Below, in pieces: positions 1 to 7,984 of a stretch of DNA of 20,166 nt (within the stretch, counting starts at the first letter, position 1; each line of letters starts with the position of its first letter). Made by a program: the position numbers and the translations under genes. Under the pieces are notes generated by a model. The model saw only the letters and a program-made list of their open reading frames with translations, was not told the DNA's origin and made no database searches. Source of the DNA: Mageeibacillus sp. UBA3781 (GTDB lineage: Bacteria; Bacillota; Clostridia; Saccharofermentanales; Saccharofermentanaceae); contig DFFH01000134.1 in the NCBI GenBank assembly GCA_002368805.1, forward strand, positions 1-20,166, in the 5' to 3' direction.

Positions 1-493
1 ATCCGCCTTCCCAGCCCTTCGCTCTCGCCTCGCTCTTCGTCACGAAGTTCTTCGGCAGATGTCCGTAGGTGTGGATATACAGCGCCACATCGTCCTTTGA
101 CGTGTATGTGCCGTCCTCGTCGATCTTCGCCTCCGAGGGTTCGCTTATCGGTGCTGTGGTCGCCTTTGTCTTCTTCGTCGCTTCAGTGGTCGTCTCCGTG
201 GGAGCTTCGGTCGATGGTGCTTTTTCCGTAGTCGGCTCGGTCGTCGGCTTCTCCGTAGTTGTCGGGGCCTCGGTCTCCGTCGTCGCTTCCGTGGTCATCG
301 CGGCCGTCTCTTTCGAAGAGTCTTCGGTCGTCGCCGTGCTTTCCGTCGTCTCCGTCACTGACTCGGCCGTCGTTGTCGTCGTGGTCGCCGGCGCTTCCGT
401 CTTCTTCGCTTTCTTCTTGCATCCCGCAAAAAGTCCCAGCGCGATCACCGCAGTGATCAGCAGAAGCAGAAGTTTCAGGTTTTTCTTACTCAT
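1..493 (-). CDS. Barnase-like secreted ribonuclease, lipoprotein, C-terminus outside window
   Basis: This gene enters from the left edge, and 164 codons are visible. Residues 1-25 form a lipoprotein signal peptide (KK, a Leu/Ile-rich core, then LFAGC with Cys25 as the lipid-modified residue). Residues 26-127 are a Thr/Glu/Ala/Pro-rich spacer, typical of a wall-spanning linker. From about 128 the sequence reads DDVALYIHTYGHLPKNFVTK followed by SEARAKGWEGG. This matches the start of mature barnase/binase (GVADYLQTYHKLPDNYITKS, then EAQALGW). By homology it is an extracellular guanyl-preferring endoribonuclease. The catalytic Glu, Arg and His lie beyond the edge, so activity cannot be judged. 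The ATG at 491-493 follows a GAGGG SD. A barstar inhibitor gene, often next to barnase genes, would lie outside the window. An antisense Val/Ser-rich ORF over the linker is a shadow. Confidence 0.88.
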   Translation of the reverse strand, partial: MSKKNLKLLLLLITAVIALGLFAGCKKKAKKTEAPATTTTTTAESVTETTESTATTEDSSKETAAMTTEATTETEAPTTTEKPTTEPTTEKAPSTEAPTETTTEATKKTKATTAPISEPSEAKIDEDGTYTSKDDVALYIHTYGHLPKNFVTKSEARAKGWEGG

Positions 494-543
494 ATGTCTT
501 CCCTCTTTACGTCAGTTTTTGTCATTTCATCTTTTCGCGCTAT

Positions 544-552
544 ATTATAGCA
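544..552 (-). promoter_or_regulatory. Extended -10 promoter for the ribonuclease gene
   Basis: The minus strand reads TGCTATAAT, a consensus -10 with an extended TGn element. It lies about 50 bases upstream of the ribonuclease start codon. No convincing -35 is visible at 16-18 bp, which fits an extended -10 promoter. Confidence 0.5.
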
Positions 553-620
553 AAACTTGCCCGCCGCAGCTCACCGGAAACCGAACTTTATTGTCAGAAT
601 CCGACCTCCCCTTCGCGGAT

Positions 621-902
621 ATCAGCTATATTTCCATTTTTGTAATTTATAGCCTACTGGTTTTTGCGGCAGGATAAGCTATATTTCGATTTTTTCGATT
701 TCTAGCTTACTGCGAACTAATCCATATTTTGGTTTTTTCAATTTCTAGCTTACATAGTCTCCTCCCGCGATAATCCATTTTTTCGATTTTTGAAAAACTA
801 GCCTACTCCGACATCATCCATATTTTCGATTTTCGCAATTCTAGCCTACTTCTTCGCGAAAAGCACTCAGCTATATTCCGCTTTTTCGCAATTCTAGCCT
901 AC
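621..902. repeat. Tandem field of six hairpin-type repeats (CTAGCCTAC family)
   Basis: Six related units of about 37-40 bp lie in the same orientation, at about 621-657, 673-710, 716-753, 769-806, 812-848 and 867-902. Each ends in (AATT)CTAGCCTAC or CTAGCTTAC, preceded by a T-rich segment like ATTTTCGATTTTTCGCAATT. Several begin with the complementary arm. The clearest is 675-681 TAAGCTA pairing with 703-709 TAGCTTA. The unit at 621-657 has GCTATA...TATAGC. The middle units have ATCCATAT in place of the left arm and cannot pair as well. Spacing is irregular. One AAAAGCAC copy (859-866) lies between the last two units. No gene is seen in 494-1035. Related copies are at 11869-12086 and, degenerate, at about 3644-3667. 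Confidence 0.8.
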
Positions 903-923
903 ATTTCTTCCATTCAGCCATAG

Positions 924-957
924 AAAAACTCCCACGCGGTTTCTTTTCGCATGGGAG
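924..957 (-). terminator. Rho-independent terminator after the ABC exporter operon
   Basis: On the minus strand CTCCCATGCG pairs with CGCGTGGGAG (one mismatch) around a 9-base loop, and TTTTTC follows directly. It is about 80 bases past the permease stop codon. The T tract is on the minus-strand side only, so it serves the leftward operon. Confidence 0.85.
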
Positions 958-1035
958 CTTTGGAATTCTATACTTCAAAAGCACTTGTATCGCGCCTTCC
1001 GCGGGCCCATCGCGGACCTGCCGCAGCTCACCGGA

Positions 1036-2733
1036 TTACCTATTCACCAGGAAGTGCGGCGTCATCAGCGTAAACAGGGCGCCAAGCCCGATATTCACGG
1101 CCGAGCCGATGATGAGCATGAGTGCCGGAACATGGAGCACCACACCGACCACGATGAAGACCGCTGCCGGCAGAAGTCCGAAGTACAGCATCATGATCTG
1201 CACGAATGTTTTAAGTGTCGAGCCGGCCTCGCCCGGGACGGATACATCGATAAAAGCACCGACCGTCGTTCCGAAGAGCGACACGGACAGGATGAATACG
1301 AACCATCCGATCACAACCATCGGCGATGTGCCGAGAATGATTGCTGCGACCACAACCGGAAGAATCAGGTCGATCGCATTGACCGCGATACTTCCGAGGA
1401 GGGAGTACCAGATCTTCGTCAGCGGAGACTCCGGGATCAGCACGAAAAACTCACGCTTCGTATCTTCCAGGAGCGGGTTTCCGAGCGTTCTGTAGAACAT
1501 CAGGAATGTCAGCGCGCATGCCGGGATGATGAACTGATCGACGGATCCGGTATTGGCATCTTTTGCTATCCAGGCCGCAAATCCCGCAACCAGTGTAAAG
1601 ACGATCAGAGTATTCGAGAAGATCTTGAATCTGCTGAATCTCAGGCGGTTGAAGACTGCCTTGTGGAAGAATACACTCGCTCCGGAACCGTGATGGAATC
1701 CATCGCGGTCGATTTTGCCTTTTCTTTCCTTCTGACGGACCATGACACCGCCCTTGGAGGCATTCTTCGCGCTATCCATGAGCGCCGCGATCTTATCGGT
1801 CTCAACGATCGCATCCTCGTAGAAGTCCGCCTTGATCTTCCAGATCAGGGCGACGATCAGTGCACATGAGAACAGGAACAGCGCCAGATACAGGAGCGAC
1901 ATGGCGACTTCGCCCTCGATCGCGTGATAGCACATACCGCGCATCCAGCCCCAGAACGGAACCCAGAAGGTGTATTTGCTTGCGAAGAAGTCAAAGGCAC
2001 CCGTGAGCCAGTCTTTGCCGGTTGCCATTACGTATGCGGCAAAAGCACCTGCAATGACGGAATATGCGATGATGACATATGTGGACAGCCCGGATGTTCC
2101 GCGCTTTGTTCTGCTCATTACTGTGTAGAATGTGACCTGCACGAGTGTGCCGAAGATCAGGATCAGGCCGTAGGCGATGATCAGCGAGATCGCGCCCCAG
2201 GTGGTAAAACCTGCATTGTAGATGAGGTTCGGCAGCTGGAACAGCATGTAGATCGAAAGTAACAGTGACATTGCAAGCGTGCCGATCAGTCGGAACATCA
2301 GGACCGATTGTGGCTTCATCGGACTGGCAAACAGCATAGGCACGTCGGCCGGTTTGAAGATCTTTCCGGATGACTTCGCATTCGAGATATTCATCGCCAG
2401 TGTCAGGAAGAACACTGCGCTGATGATGAGGCCGACCAGGTCGTTAGCGGTCTTGCCGCGCTCTGTCAGGAAGTTTGGAAGCTTATGCTTCTTCGCTGTC
2501 GCTTCCGTGCCATCCGGAGATACGACTGTCTCGCCGTCCTCGCCAACAACAATTGTGACCTCGGTATCTTCTTTATCTTTGTCCTTATCAGAATCCGGTG
2601 CGATTGCATTGATTCCAAGTCCGATCAGCACACCTAGCAGCAGGCACGCGAGCATGATCGCGACCCACGTTTTCAGTACCTTCTTGATCGTATTGATGAA
2701 GGTGTGAAAGGTGTAATAGAAAAATAGTCTCAT
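1036..2733 (-). CDS. ABC exporter permease subunit, PF16962-like
   Basis: This 565-residue multi-pass membrane protein is encoded directly after its ATPase. The first membrane segment spans about residues 22-42, followed by an acidic external loop (about 46-80, with DSDKDKDKED). Then come roughly ten further hydrophobic segments. The stretch FKPADVPMLFASPMKPQSVL, about residues 126-145, resembles the conserved cytoplasmic region of putative ABC exporter permeases (PF16962 type, D..LF..P....VL..R). A charged loop near 315-345 separates two halves, each with about six membrane segments. The start ATG shares its A with the ATPase stop (TGATG), so translation is probably coupled. The substrate cannot be told from the sequence. 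Two AAAAGCAC copies (1252-1259 and 2041-2048) lie inside it, encoding GAF in both cases. Confidence 0.85.
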   Translation of the reverse strand: MRLFFYYTFHTFINTIKKVLKTWVAIMLACLLLGVLIGLGINAIAPDSDKDKDKEDTEVTIVVGEDGETVVSPDGTEATAKKHKLPNFLTERGKTANDLVGLIISAVFFLTLAMNISNAKSSGKIFKPADVPMLFASPMKPQSVLMFRLIGTLAMSLLLSIYMLFQLPNLIYNAGFTTWGAISLIIAYGLILIFGTLVQVTFYTVMSRTKRGTSGLSTYVIIAYSVIAGAFAAYVMATGKDWLTGAFDFFASKYTFWVPFWGWMRGMCYHAIEGEVAMSLLYLALFLFSCALIVALIWKIKADFYEDAIVETDKIAALMDSAKNASKGGVMVRQKERKGKIDRDGFHHGSGASVFFHKAVFNRLRFSRFKIFSNTLIVFTLVAGFAAWIAKDANTGSVDQFIIPACALTFLMFYRTLGNPLLEDTKREFFVLIPESPLTKIWYSLLGSIAVNAIDLILPVVVAAIILGTSPMVVIGWFVFILSVSLFGTTVGAFIDVSVPGEAGSTLKTFVQIMMLYFGLLPAAVFIVVGVVLHVPALMLIIGSAVNIGLGALFTLMTPHFLVNR

Positions 2734-3548
2734 CAGTCTTTCGCTCCCTTCGCCTCAGCGTCCTCTTTTTCCGCGCCAAAAGCACTGTCCCCGGTTGCAT
2801 TTCCGGATTCATCCGAAGCTGCTTCTACAGGTGCTTTTACCGAAGCGGGGGAAATACCCTCGGTAACGAGGAAGAACTGATCTTCGAGTGTCTTTCCGGC
2901 ACTCTCGATCTCAGAGCGGGTGACGTTTGCGCAGACCTGACCGTTCTGCATGATGACCGTTCTGTCCCACAGCATATCGACACTATCAATGATGTGTGTA
3001 CTGATCAGCATGGTTTTTCCGGCCTGACGCATCTCCTCGATGTAGTTCTTGAGTTCTTTGATCGCGTGCGGGTCAAGGCCCAGGAGCGGCTCGTCCATAA
3101 GGATGATGTCCGGGTCCGGAAGAAGGCCGATGCAGAGATTCAGTTTCTGCTGCATACCTTTACTGAGCTCATCGCCGAACTTCTTTTTCTTGTCGGCCAG
3201 CTCGAAACGGTTCAGAAGCATCTCGATGCGGTCCTTATAATTCGTCATCTTGTACGCACGGGCGATGAACTCCATGTGCTCGATGACTGTAAGATTCGGA
3301 TAAAGTGACGGCAGCTCCGGGATATAGCCCATGATCTTTCGGGCTTCGGAGGTCTTATTCAGGAATCCGTCCACTGTGATCTCACCCTCATATTTCAGAA
3401 AACCGATGATCGACTTGATGATTGTGCTCTTGCCCGCGCCGTTCGGCCCGAGAAGGACCGTCAGAGATCCCGGTTCGAGCGTGAAGGAAACATCCTTGCA
3501 CGCGGCAGTTTTTCCATACATCTTGGTAACACGATTAACTACTAACAT
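2733..3548 (-). CDS. ABC transporter ATP-binding protein
   Basis: This 271-residue ATPase powers the permease encoded directly downstream. Walker A is GPNGAGKST (34-42), the signature is LSKGMQQ (128-134), Walker B is DIILMDEP (147-154), and the H-loop is STH (183-185). All catalytic motifs are intact. The domain ends near 230. Residues 235-271 form an extra acidic Ala/Gly/Ser/Glu-rich tail. That tail contains two copies of the dispersed AAAAGCAC repeat (2778-2785 encoding SAF; 2831-2838 encoding KAP), so it may have grown by repeat insertion. The ATG follows a GGGAGAG SD. It forms a two-gene operon with the permease through a 1-base overlap. Substrate unknown. Confidence 0.95.
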   Translation of the reverse strand: MLVVNRVTKMYGKTAACKDVSFTLEPGSLTVLLGPNGAGKSTIIKSIIGFLKYEGEITVDGFLNKTSEARKIMGYIPELPSLYPNLTVIEHMEFIARAYKMTNYKDRIEMLLNRFELADKKKKFGDELSKGMQQKLNLCIGLLPDPDIILMDEPLLGLDPHAIKELKNYIEEMRQAGKTMLISTHIIDSVDMLWDRTVIMQNGQVCANVTRSEIESAGKTLEDQFFLVTEGISPASVKAPVEAASDESGNATGDSAFGAEKEDAEAKGAKD

Positions 3549-3656
3549 TTATACTCTCCCAACTTCGCGGCTTGATTCCGGTGTTCCTTGTTTCCTTATT
3601 TCATCGGAAACGGCCATCGGGCGTCTTTCTCATTTCCCTGCCTGCCGCTTTTGATA

Positions 3657-3686
3657 ATTCTATCCTAAACGACATGGGTCAAGCAA
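3657..3686 (-). promoter_or_regulatory. Possible promoter of the ABC exporter operon
   Basis: The minus strand has TTGCTT (3681-3686), an 18-bp spacer and TAGAAT (3657-3662), about 110 bases before the ATPase start. TTGACC lies inside the spacer but gives only 14 bp. The -10 lies in a degenerate copy of the CTAGCCTA hairpin family (ATTCTATCCTA). No other gene is seen in 3549-3764. Confidence 0.4.
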
Positions 3687-3764
3687 TCGCCAAGAAATAT
3701 TTAAGAATTTCTAAAGTTGGTCAGGGATCAATCCTAAAGGACGAAACAGGGTGCTTCCCGGATT

Positions 3765-4826
3765 TTAGTCCATCTTCTGCAGAAATGCCAGAACCTGCTC
3801 CCGGCTCTGAAGCGCTGTCCCCGCGCCTACTGCTGTCGTGCAGATCGCGCCGCACGCACTGGCAAACCGAAGCGCCTGTTCCATCTTATTCTTCTCCAAA
3901 AGCACTTGCCCGGCGGCTTTTTGTGCGCCGGCATTTCCTGCACCGCACGCACCTTCACCGGCCTTTTCTGCGCCGGCATTTCCTGCACCGCTCTCACCTG
4001 CTGTCTCTCTCATCCGCAGGATCTCCGAGGCGAGGCCCGCTACGAAGCTGTCGCCCGCGCCGGTCGCATCCACCGCGTCGATCGGGAACGCCGGCAGCGA
4101 AAGAGACATCTGCGCATTTTTAAAGAAACAGCCCTTGCTGCCGAGCTTGATGACAACATTCTTAATGCCATAGGAGAGGAAGACATCCGCCATCTCCTCC
4201 GGATCTTCTTTTCCGGTATAGTACTTCGCCTCATCTTCGTTCGGCGTGATGAAATCGATCAGGGGGAGTGTGTCTGAAATATCGTCCAGCCCGAGCTTTA
4301 CAAAGTTCGGGAGCTTCGTATCCGCGAAGATCATCGTCCCGTTTTGCGCCGCACGCGATATGACTTCATGGATGATCTTAGGATCATTAAAAGGCGCACG
4401 GAACAGGGATCCCAGGATCATCATCTTCGCACCGTCGAAAGCCTCCGGGTGCTTTTCGGGATGAAAATTATAGCGGTGCGAGGAATTCGTGATCGACTTT
4501 CTTGTGCCGTCTTCATTGACAAACATCGTCGTCACCGGTGTCGGATGGTCCTTTTCGCGGAGGATCAGAGAGGTATCGGCTCCGTTTTTCTGAAGGTAAT
4601 TGCAGATCATGTCGCCGGCGGGGTCCATGCCCAGGAAGCAAAATATTCCTGCTTTCATCCCGAGGCGTGAAGCGGTAACCGCCTCATTGACAGCCTCGCC
4701 GCCGACATTCAGCGAACCGGATGCCGCCGTGAAGCCGGATGCCGAGACAGGCTCCGGATCAAAGCCCTTGATAATGGAGTCCACCAGGGCCGTGCCCATA
4801 CATACGATATCCAGATGCTCACTCAT
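3765..4826 (-). CDS. PfkB-family carbohydrate/nucleoside kinase with a low-complexity insert
   Basis: This is a 353-residue cytoplasmic ribokinase/PfkB-fold kinase that transfers phosphate from ATP to a sugar or nucleoside hydroxyl. Visible motifs are the N-terminal NVGGEAVNEAVTASRLG (40-56, substrate side), TPNEDEA (194-200) and the PfkB signature DATGAGDS (253-260), with Asp259 as the expected catalytic base. Residues about 275-312 are an unusual Ala/Gly/Glu insert with imperfect repeats (AGNAGAEKAG, CGAGNAGAQKA). It lies between the signature helix and the helix ALRFASACGA. The insert ends in GQVLLEKN, encoded by an AAAAGCACTTGCCC repeat copy. Another copy (4449-4456) encodes PEKHPE. The start has an AAGGAG SD touching the 4841-4879 hairpin. 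The exact substrate cannot be assigned. Confidence 0.9.
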   Translation of the reverse strand: MSEHLDIVCMGTALVDSIIKGFDPEPVSASGFTAASGSLNVGGEAVNEAVTASRLGMKAGIFCFLGMDPAGDMICNYLQKNGADTSLILREKDHPTPVTTMFVNEDGTRKSITNSSHRYNFHPEKHPEAFDGAKMMILGSLFRAPFNDPKIIHEVISRAAQNGTMIFADTKLPNFVKLGLDDISDTLPLIDFITPNEDEAKYYTGKEDPEEMADVFLSYGIKNVVIKLGSKGCFFKNAQMSLSLPAFPIDAVDATGAGDSFVAGLASEILRMRETAGESGAGNAGAEKAGEGACGAGNAGAQKAAGQVLLEKNKMEQALRFASACGAICTTAVGAGTALQSREQVLAFLQKMD

Positions 4827-4840
4827 AATTTTTTCTCCTT

Positions 4841-4879
4841 AAAGAACAATGACCGGCTTTACACCGATCACTGTCCTTT
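4841..4879 (-). promoter_or_regulatory. 16-bp RNA stem-loop abutting the kinase ribosome-binding site
   Basis: In the minus-strand transcript AAAGGACAGTGATCGG (4879-4864) pairs over all 16 positions with CCGGTCATTGTTCTTT (4856-4841), using three G-U wobbles, around a 7-base loop. On the plus strand those wobbles would be mismatches, so the structure belongs to the leftward RNA. It ends exactly where the kinase SD AAGGAG (4840-4835) begins. It is also the only strong hairpin after the transglutaminase-peptide operon, so it could be a weak terminator. The U tract is poor (UUCUUUAAGG). A translational control element is the alternative. Confidence 0.65.
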
Positions 4880-4901
4880 AGTTTAATATAAAAGTTTCTT
4901 T

Positions 4902-5009
4902 TTATCCATGGATGAGATCTGTATCCACGTTTCCATCATTGCTGGTAATAATGATATCAGCATCTTCAAAAAAGATCACTTCCAGCTCCAGTTCCTTGTA
5001 GTTATCCAT
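4902..5009 (-). CDS. Small peptide, 35 residues, coupled to the transglutaminase gene
   Basis: This short ORF starts at ATG 5007-5009 and ends with TAA at 4902-4904. Its SD AAGGAGAG overlaps the TAA stop of the upstream transglutaminase gene, with only 12 bases between stop and start, so it is almost certainly co-translated. The peptide begins MDNYKE, continues ELELEVIFFEDADIIITS, and ends in a polar segment with NDGN and LIHG. The pattern E.E-hydrophobic-FE..D(I/V)I.TS recalls short, poorly described proteins common in clostridial genomes. That is a recollection of a family pattern, not a search result. It has no signal peptide, Cys or double-Gly leader. The function is unknown. A regulatory or modified peptide acting with its neighbour is an inference. 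Confidence 0.7.
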   Translation of the reverse strand: MDNYKELELEVIFFEDADIIITSNDGNVDTDLIHG

Positions 5010-5021
5010 ACCAGTCTCTCC

Positions 5022-6845
5022 TTATGCTCTGTTACTGTAATTTTCTGCTGCCAGATAGTACTGATACATCGCAACCATTACATATTTCTTTTCTGCTTCC
5101 ATACTATCCATATTGATAATTGCATTTGCATATGCCAGTACGCTGACATATCCGCCATCTTTAAGGAGCTTAATCTTTTTATCGAAGTTGAGCGGACCAA
5201 GTGGGCCTTTTCTAACTACATACCAGGTCTCGCCTCCAATAGTAGTAGTCTCATCACCGATAGAAGAACCGTTAGCAAGCTTATAGTAGAGTTTAATGGT
5301 GACATCCGATTTCAATACCAGCGAATACATCACATCCTCAACGATGGGAGTGGACGGTCTCACGAACTTATAATCCGCCAGTGCGGGCTTAACCTGCTCG
5401 ACTGTATCCGCATTGATTTCACTCTTTGCATCCACGGCTGTATGGTTCCTCTTATCTGTCCAGCCGAACTTCGCTGCCCCCTGCAGGTAATGTCCATAGT
5501 CCTGGATCGAATCGACAAGCGCAACAGCTTCGGATCCGTAAAGCGCCTCTCTTTCACGGATATCATCACAATACTGAAGTACGGAATACGTATCTGTGAT
5601 CGTGTTATTCTCACCATAGTGGAGAGTCGCGGTAATATTATCAGCAATCTCCAGTGCATTTACATCAAAAACGAACATATAGTATGTAAGGCCGCTGTCT
5701 GTTCGCAGCGGATCTGCCTCTGAGATATTCAGGGTGATAGATCTGCCACTTGCGATGGCAAAATCCACATAGACCGTATTAAGATCAATACCGGCAGGAA
5801 TATCCACCAGGAATTTTACGGCGATATCATCCGTGATCGTAAGTGCATGACCCAGGAAAGAAGGCTCGATAACGTAACTCTCTCCACTGGTATTATACTT
5901 CTTAGTGAATGCGGACGTCAGATACTCCGCGTCTCTAGTATGATTCGGGAAGTCAGCATCGCCCTTCAAACGGTAGGACATTGGATAATACCTTGCGGAT
6001 CCCTTGTATGAGATGCATCCGGTATTATCCCAGGTGGCATCGACATTGTACCAGGTTTTATCGATCTCTACGATATTCCAGGCATGCGCCTCATTTCTGC
6101 CCCATCCGGATATGATGCGGTTCTCGATGCCGACCTTCTCAAGCATACGATTAAGAAGTGTCGCGTAACCCTGGCAAACCGCGGTATGCTTGATCAATGC
6201 AGCATACGCCGTATATTCATATTGATCATTAGGATCCTTCCCAGGAACATTATGTGAATAAATTGTGTTTTTTACGATATAGTCGTAGATCGCAATAAAC
6301 TGTTCATACTTGGTTTTGTTATCCAGATCAAGCGAAGTAAGAACAGCATCCATGGCAGCTTCCGTTTCCTGAAGCTCATCGTCTGTCACACGGTAAACAA
6401 CCTTATATGTGAAAGTAACCGAAGTAGCAGCTTGCACCGGGCTCGCTGACATACCATAACGGCATCTTCCCTTAGTATATCGAAGGTAATCGCCCTTTTC
6501 CTTAGTACTCAGTGCGGCATCAGCAAGAGATATGATTTCATTAAAGATGGGGCCGGCATTCTGCTGTAATGCTTCTTGTGTGCTTGCGTCGATCGGGTTT
6601 TCCAGGTTGATCTTGAATGGAATTTCCTTTGCCCCACCCACCATTTCTGTGGCAATATACTCCGCAGCCTCTTCATAAGTGTTAAAAGCGGGAGTTTCGG
6701 CAGCTCTATTTGCCAAAGAAAAAGATACAGCCGGAACGTTGTTTACCGGTGCTTTTGCCGTATCTGCCATGACCGTTGCCGGAATCAAGCTGATCGCCAT
6801 AGCGGCAGTAATCAATAAAGATAGCAGCCTTTTACTATGTTTCAT
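5022..6845 (-). CDS. Secreted transglutaminase-like (cysteine protease fold) protein
   Basis: This 607-residue exported protein has a signal peptide at 1-27 (KHSKR, a hydrophobic core, likely cleavage after VMA). The transglutaminase-like core lies at about 175-275, with the probable triad Cys224 (TAVCQGYATLLNRML), His254 (NEAHAWNIVEI) and Asp269 (WYNVDATWDN). Members of this superfamily act as peptidases, amidases or crosslinkers; the substrate here is unknown. The C-terminal 300 residues are not recognised and seem beta-rich. No cell-wall anchor is seen, so the protein may be released. The ATG has a GGAGGAG SD. The stop overlaps the SD of the 35-residue ORF, giving a two-gene operon. An AAAAGCACC copy encodes KAPVNN just after the signal peptide. 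Confidence 0.9.
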   Translation of the reverse strand: MKHSKRLLSLLITAAMAISLIPATVMADTAKAPVNNVPAVSFSLANRAAETPAFNTYEEAAEYIATEMVGGAKEIPFKINLENPIDASTQEALQQNAGPIFNEIISLADAALSTKEKGDYLRYTKGRCRYGMSASPVQAATSVTFTYKVVYRVTDDELQETEAAMDAVLTSLDLDNKTKYEQFIAIYDYIVKNTIYSHNVPGKDPNDQYEYTAYAALIKHTAVCQGYATLLNRMLEKVGIENRIISGWGRNEAHAWNIVEIDKTWYNVDATWDNTGCISYKGSARYYPMSYRLKGDADFPNHTRDAEYLTSAFTKKYNTSGESYVIEPSFLGHALTITDDIAVKFLVDIPAGIDLNTVYVDFAIASGRSITLNISEADPLRTDSGLTYYMFVFDVNALEIADNITATLHYGENNTITDTYSVLQYCDDIREREALYGSEAVALVDSIQDYGHYLQGAAKFGWTDKRNHTAVDAKSEINADTVEQVKPALADYKFVRPSTPIVEDVMYSLVLKSDVTIKLYYKLANGSSIGDETTTIGGETWYVVRKGPLGPLNFDKKIKLLKDGGYVSVLAYANAIINMDSMEAEKKYVMVAMYQYYLAAENYSNRA

Positions 6846-6918
6846 AACTATTCTCCTCCTATGCTGTCCTGCTCTTTCCTTCCAGAAGAGCTATCAAACA
6901 ACGCAATATATCATTATT

Positions 6919-6947
6919 ATTTTAATCAATGTATAAGTGATATTCAA
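6919..6947 (-). promoter_or_regulatory. Promoter of the transglutaminase-peptide operon
   Basis: The minus strand has TTGAAT (6942-6947), a 17-bp spacer and TAAAAT (6919-6924), about 70 bases upstream of the start codon in an A/T-rich stretch. The match to a housekeeping sigma promoter is good. Confidence 0.65.
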
Positions 6948-6981
6948 CGCAGCAACCGTTAAGAAAGTGTAACAAATGCCC

Positions 6982-7006
6982 ATGACGGCGAACAGGGAAT
7001 CGTCAT
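6982..7006 (-). terminator. Weak hairpin after the zinc-ribbon gene
   Basis: On the minus strand ATGACG pairs with CGTCAT across a 13-base loop, beginning at the stop codon of the zinc-ribbon gene. Only a poor T-rich stretch follows (GGGCATTTGTT), so termination here is doubtful. Confidence 0.3.
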
Positions 7007-7884
7007 TACTTCACGTTATACCCTGCCATCGTCAGCTGTTTATTCAGTTTCATCCAACGGCTGAAGTAGATCCTGGCGATGAGAAAGAAAACGAATATTC
7101 CGAACTGCGCCATGTAGAAACCTCCGGACACCTCAAAAGCCCCGTGGAACAGTGATTTTTCAGAACCTTTAAGCGCAAGCAACGCAATTAAGATCATGAA
7201 ATTGCCCATCAGAACTCCCAGCGCACCTCCGGAAAGATTCGCCCAGAACTTCTCTACTTTCTTATTCGAGCCGGAAAGATCGGCAATACCTGCAATCGTG
7301 GCAACGATGCCAAGCGCGAAGAACACTGTCGCTACATACACAAATATCGCAACGCCACCGATTTCCTTGCTTTTGACTCCGAGCTTCCTAACGGTATCAG
7401 ATACATTTGCTACCCACTTCAGCAGATCAAACGAAGACACATTTTCGCCAAAAGCTTCAAACATCGGGAAGAAAGGCACGGCCGCGATGACGCACATGAA
7501 GATCAGCATGATCACTCTGACTCCGATCGTATCCGGACTCGGCTGCCCGTTTATCTTATTCGGCGCATACGGCGAAGCCACTACGGGCTGGCCCGTAGGC
7601 GCTCCCATCGGCGGCTGCTGGTACTGCTGGTTCATCGGCTGCGGAGGAACCTGCTGTTGCGGATATTGCTGTTGCGGGAAAAGCACTTGTCCCTGCGGCT
7701 GCTGGTACTGCGGATACATCGGCTGCTGATACTGCTGCGGAACCGGCTGAGAATACTGCTGCGGATATTGCTGCGGTGCGCCGGTCAACGGAGCCGGCTC
7801 TGCCTGCGGGAACTGAAACCCGCAATAACAGCAAAACTTATCCACATCATTGATTTCCGCATGACAATTCGGACACTGTCTCAT
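7006..7884 (-). CDS. Zinc-ribbon membrane protein with Gln/Pro-rich linker
   Basis: This 292-residue protein starts MRQCPNCH. An N-terminal zinc ribbon (CPNC...CCYCG, four Cys) is followed by a Gln/Pro/Tyr-rich linker (about 27-110, many PQQYPQQ-like units), then four predicted membrane segments. The layout is common for clostridial zinc-ribbon membrane proteins of unknown role. I chose the second ATG (7882-7884). The SD GGGGG at 7893-7897 is 8 bases from it but only 2 from the ATG at 7888-7890, and families of this kind usually begin M-x-C-P-N-C. The linker includes GQVLFPQ, encoded by an AAAAGCACTTGTCCC repeat copy, the same peptide frame as the kinase insert GQVLLEK. It appears to be a single-gene unit. 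Confidence 0.8.
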   Translation of the reverse strand: MRQCPNCHAEINDVDKFCCYCGFQFPQAEPAPLTGAPQQYPQQYSQPVPQQYQQPMYPQYQQPQGQVLFPQQQYPQQQVPPQPMNQQYQQPPMGAPTGQPVVASPYAPNKINGQPSPDTIGVRVIMLIFMCVIAAVPFFPMFEAFGENVSSFDLLKWVANVSDTVRKLGVKSKEIGGVAIFVYVATVFFALGIVATIAGIADLSGSNKKVEKFWANLSGGALGVLMGNFMILIALLALKGSEKSLFHGAFEVSGGFYMAQFGIFVFFLIARIYFSRWMKLNKQLTMAGYNVK

Positions 7885-7940
7885 ACTCATATCCCCCTAA
7901 AATCCCCAAATTGACCCTTTATTGATCCATCAACAGAATC

Positions 7941-7946
7941 ATTATA
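7941..7946 (-). promoter_or_regulatory. -10 element before the zinc-ribbon gene
   Basis: A perfect TATAAT lies on the minus strand about 57 bases upstream of the chosen start. No good -35 is visible 16-18 bp upstream. Confidence 0.4.
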
Positions 7947-7984
7947 CTACTCCACCAACATCGTGCGGGTGCTCTCGCTCCTGG

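Noticed and set aside
69..677. Val/Ser-rich 202-residue plus-strand ORF
   Set aside because: It is the antisense shadow of the Thr/Glu linker of the ribonuclease, which has a signal peptide, SD and a recognised domain.
985..1869. 294-residue plus-strand ORF rich in His/Arg/Asp
   Set aside because: Antisense to the permease, no SD, no domain; composition typical of a shadow frame.
1252..2048. Repeat insertion in the permease (GAF at two places)
   Set aside because: The copies lie in ordinary membrane or loop sequence with no visible insert, so they may be chance codon matches. They are counted in the octamer total but not used as insertion evidence.
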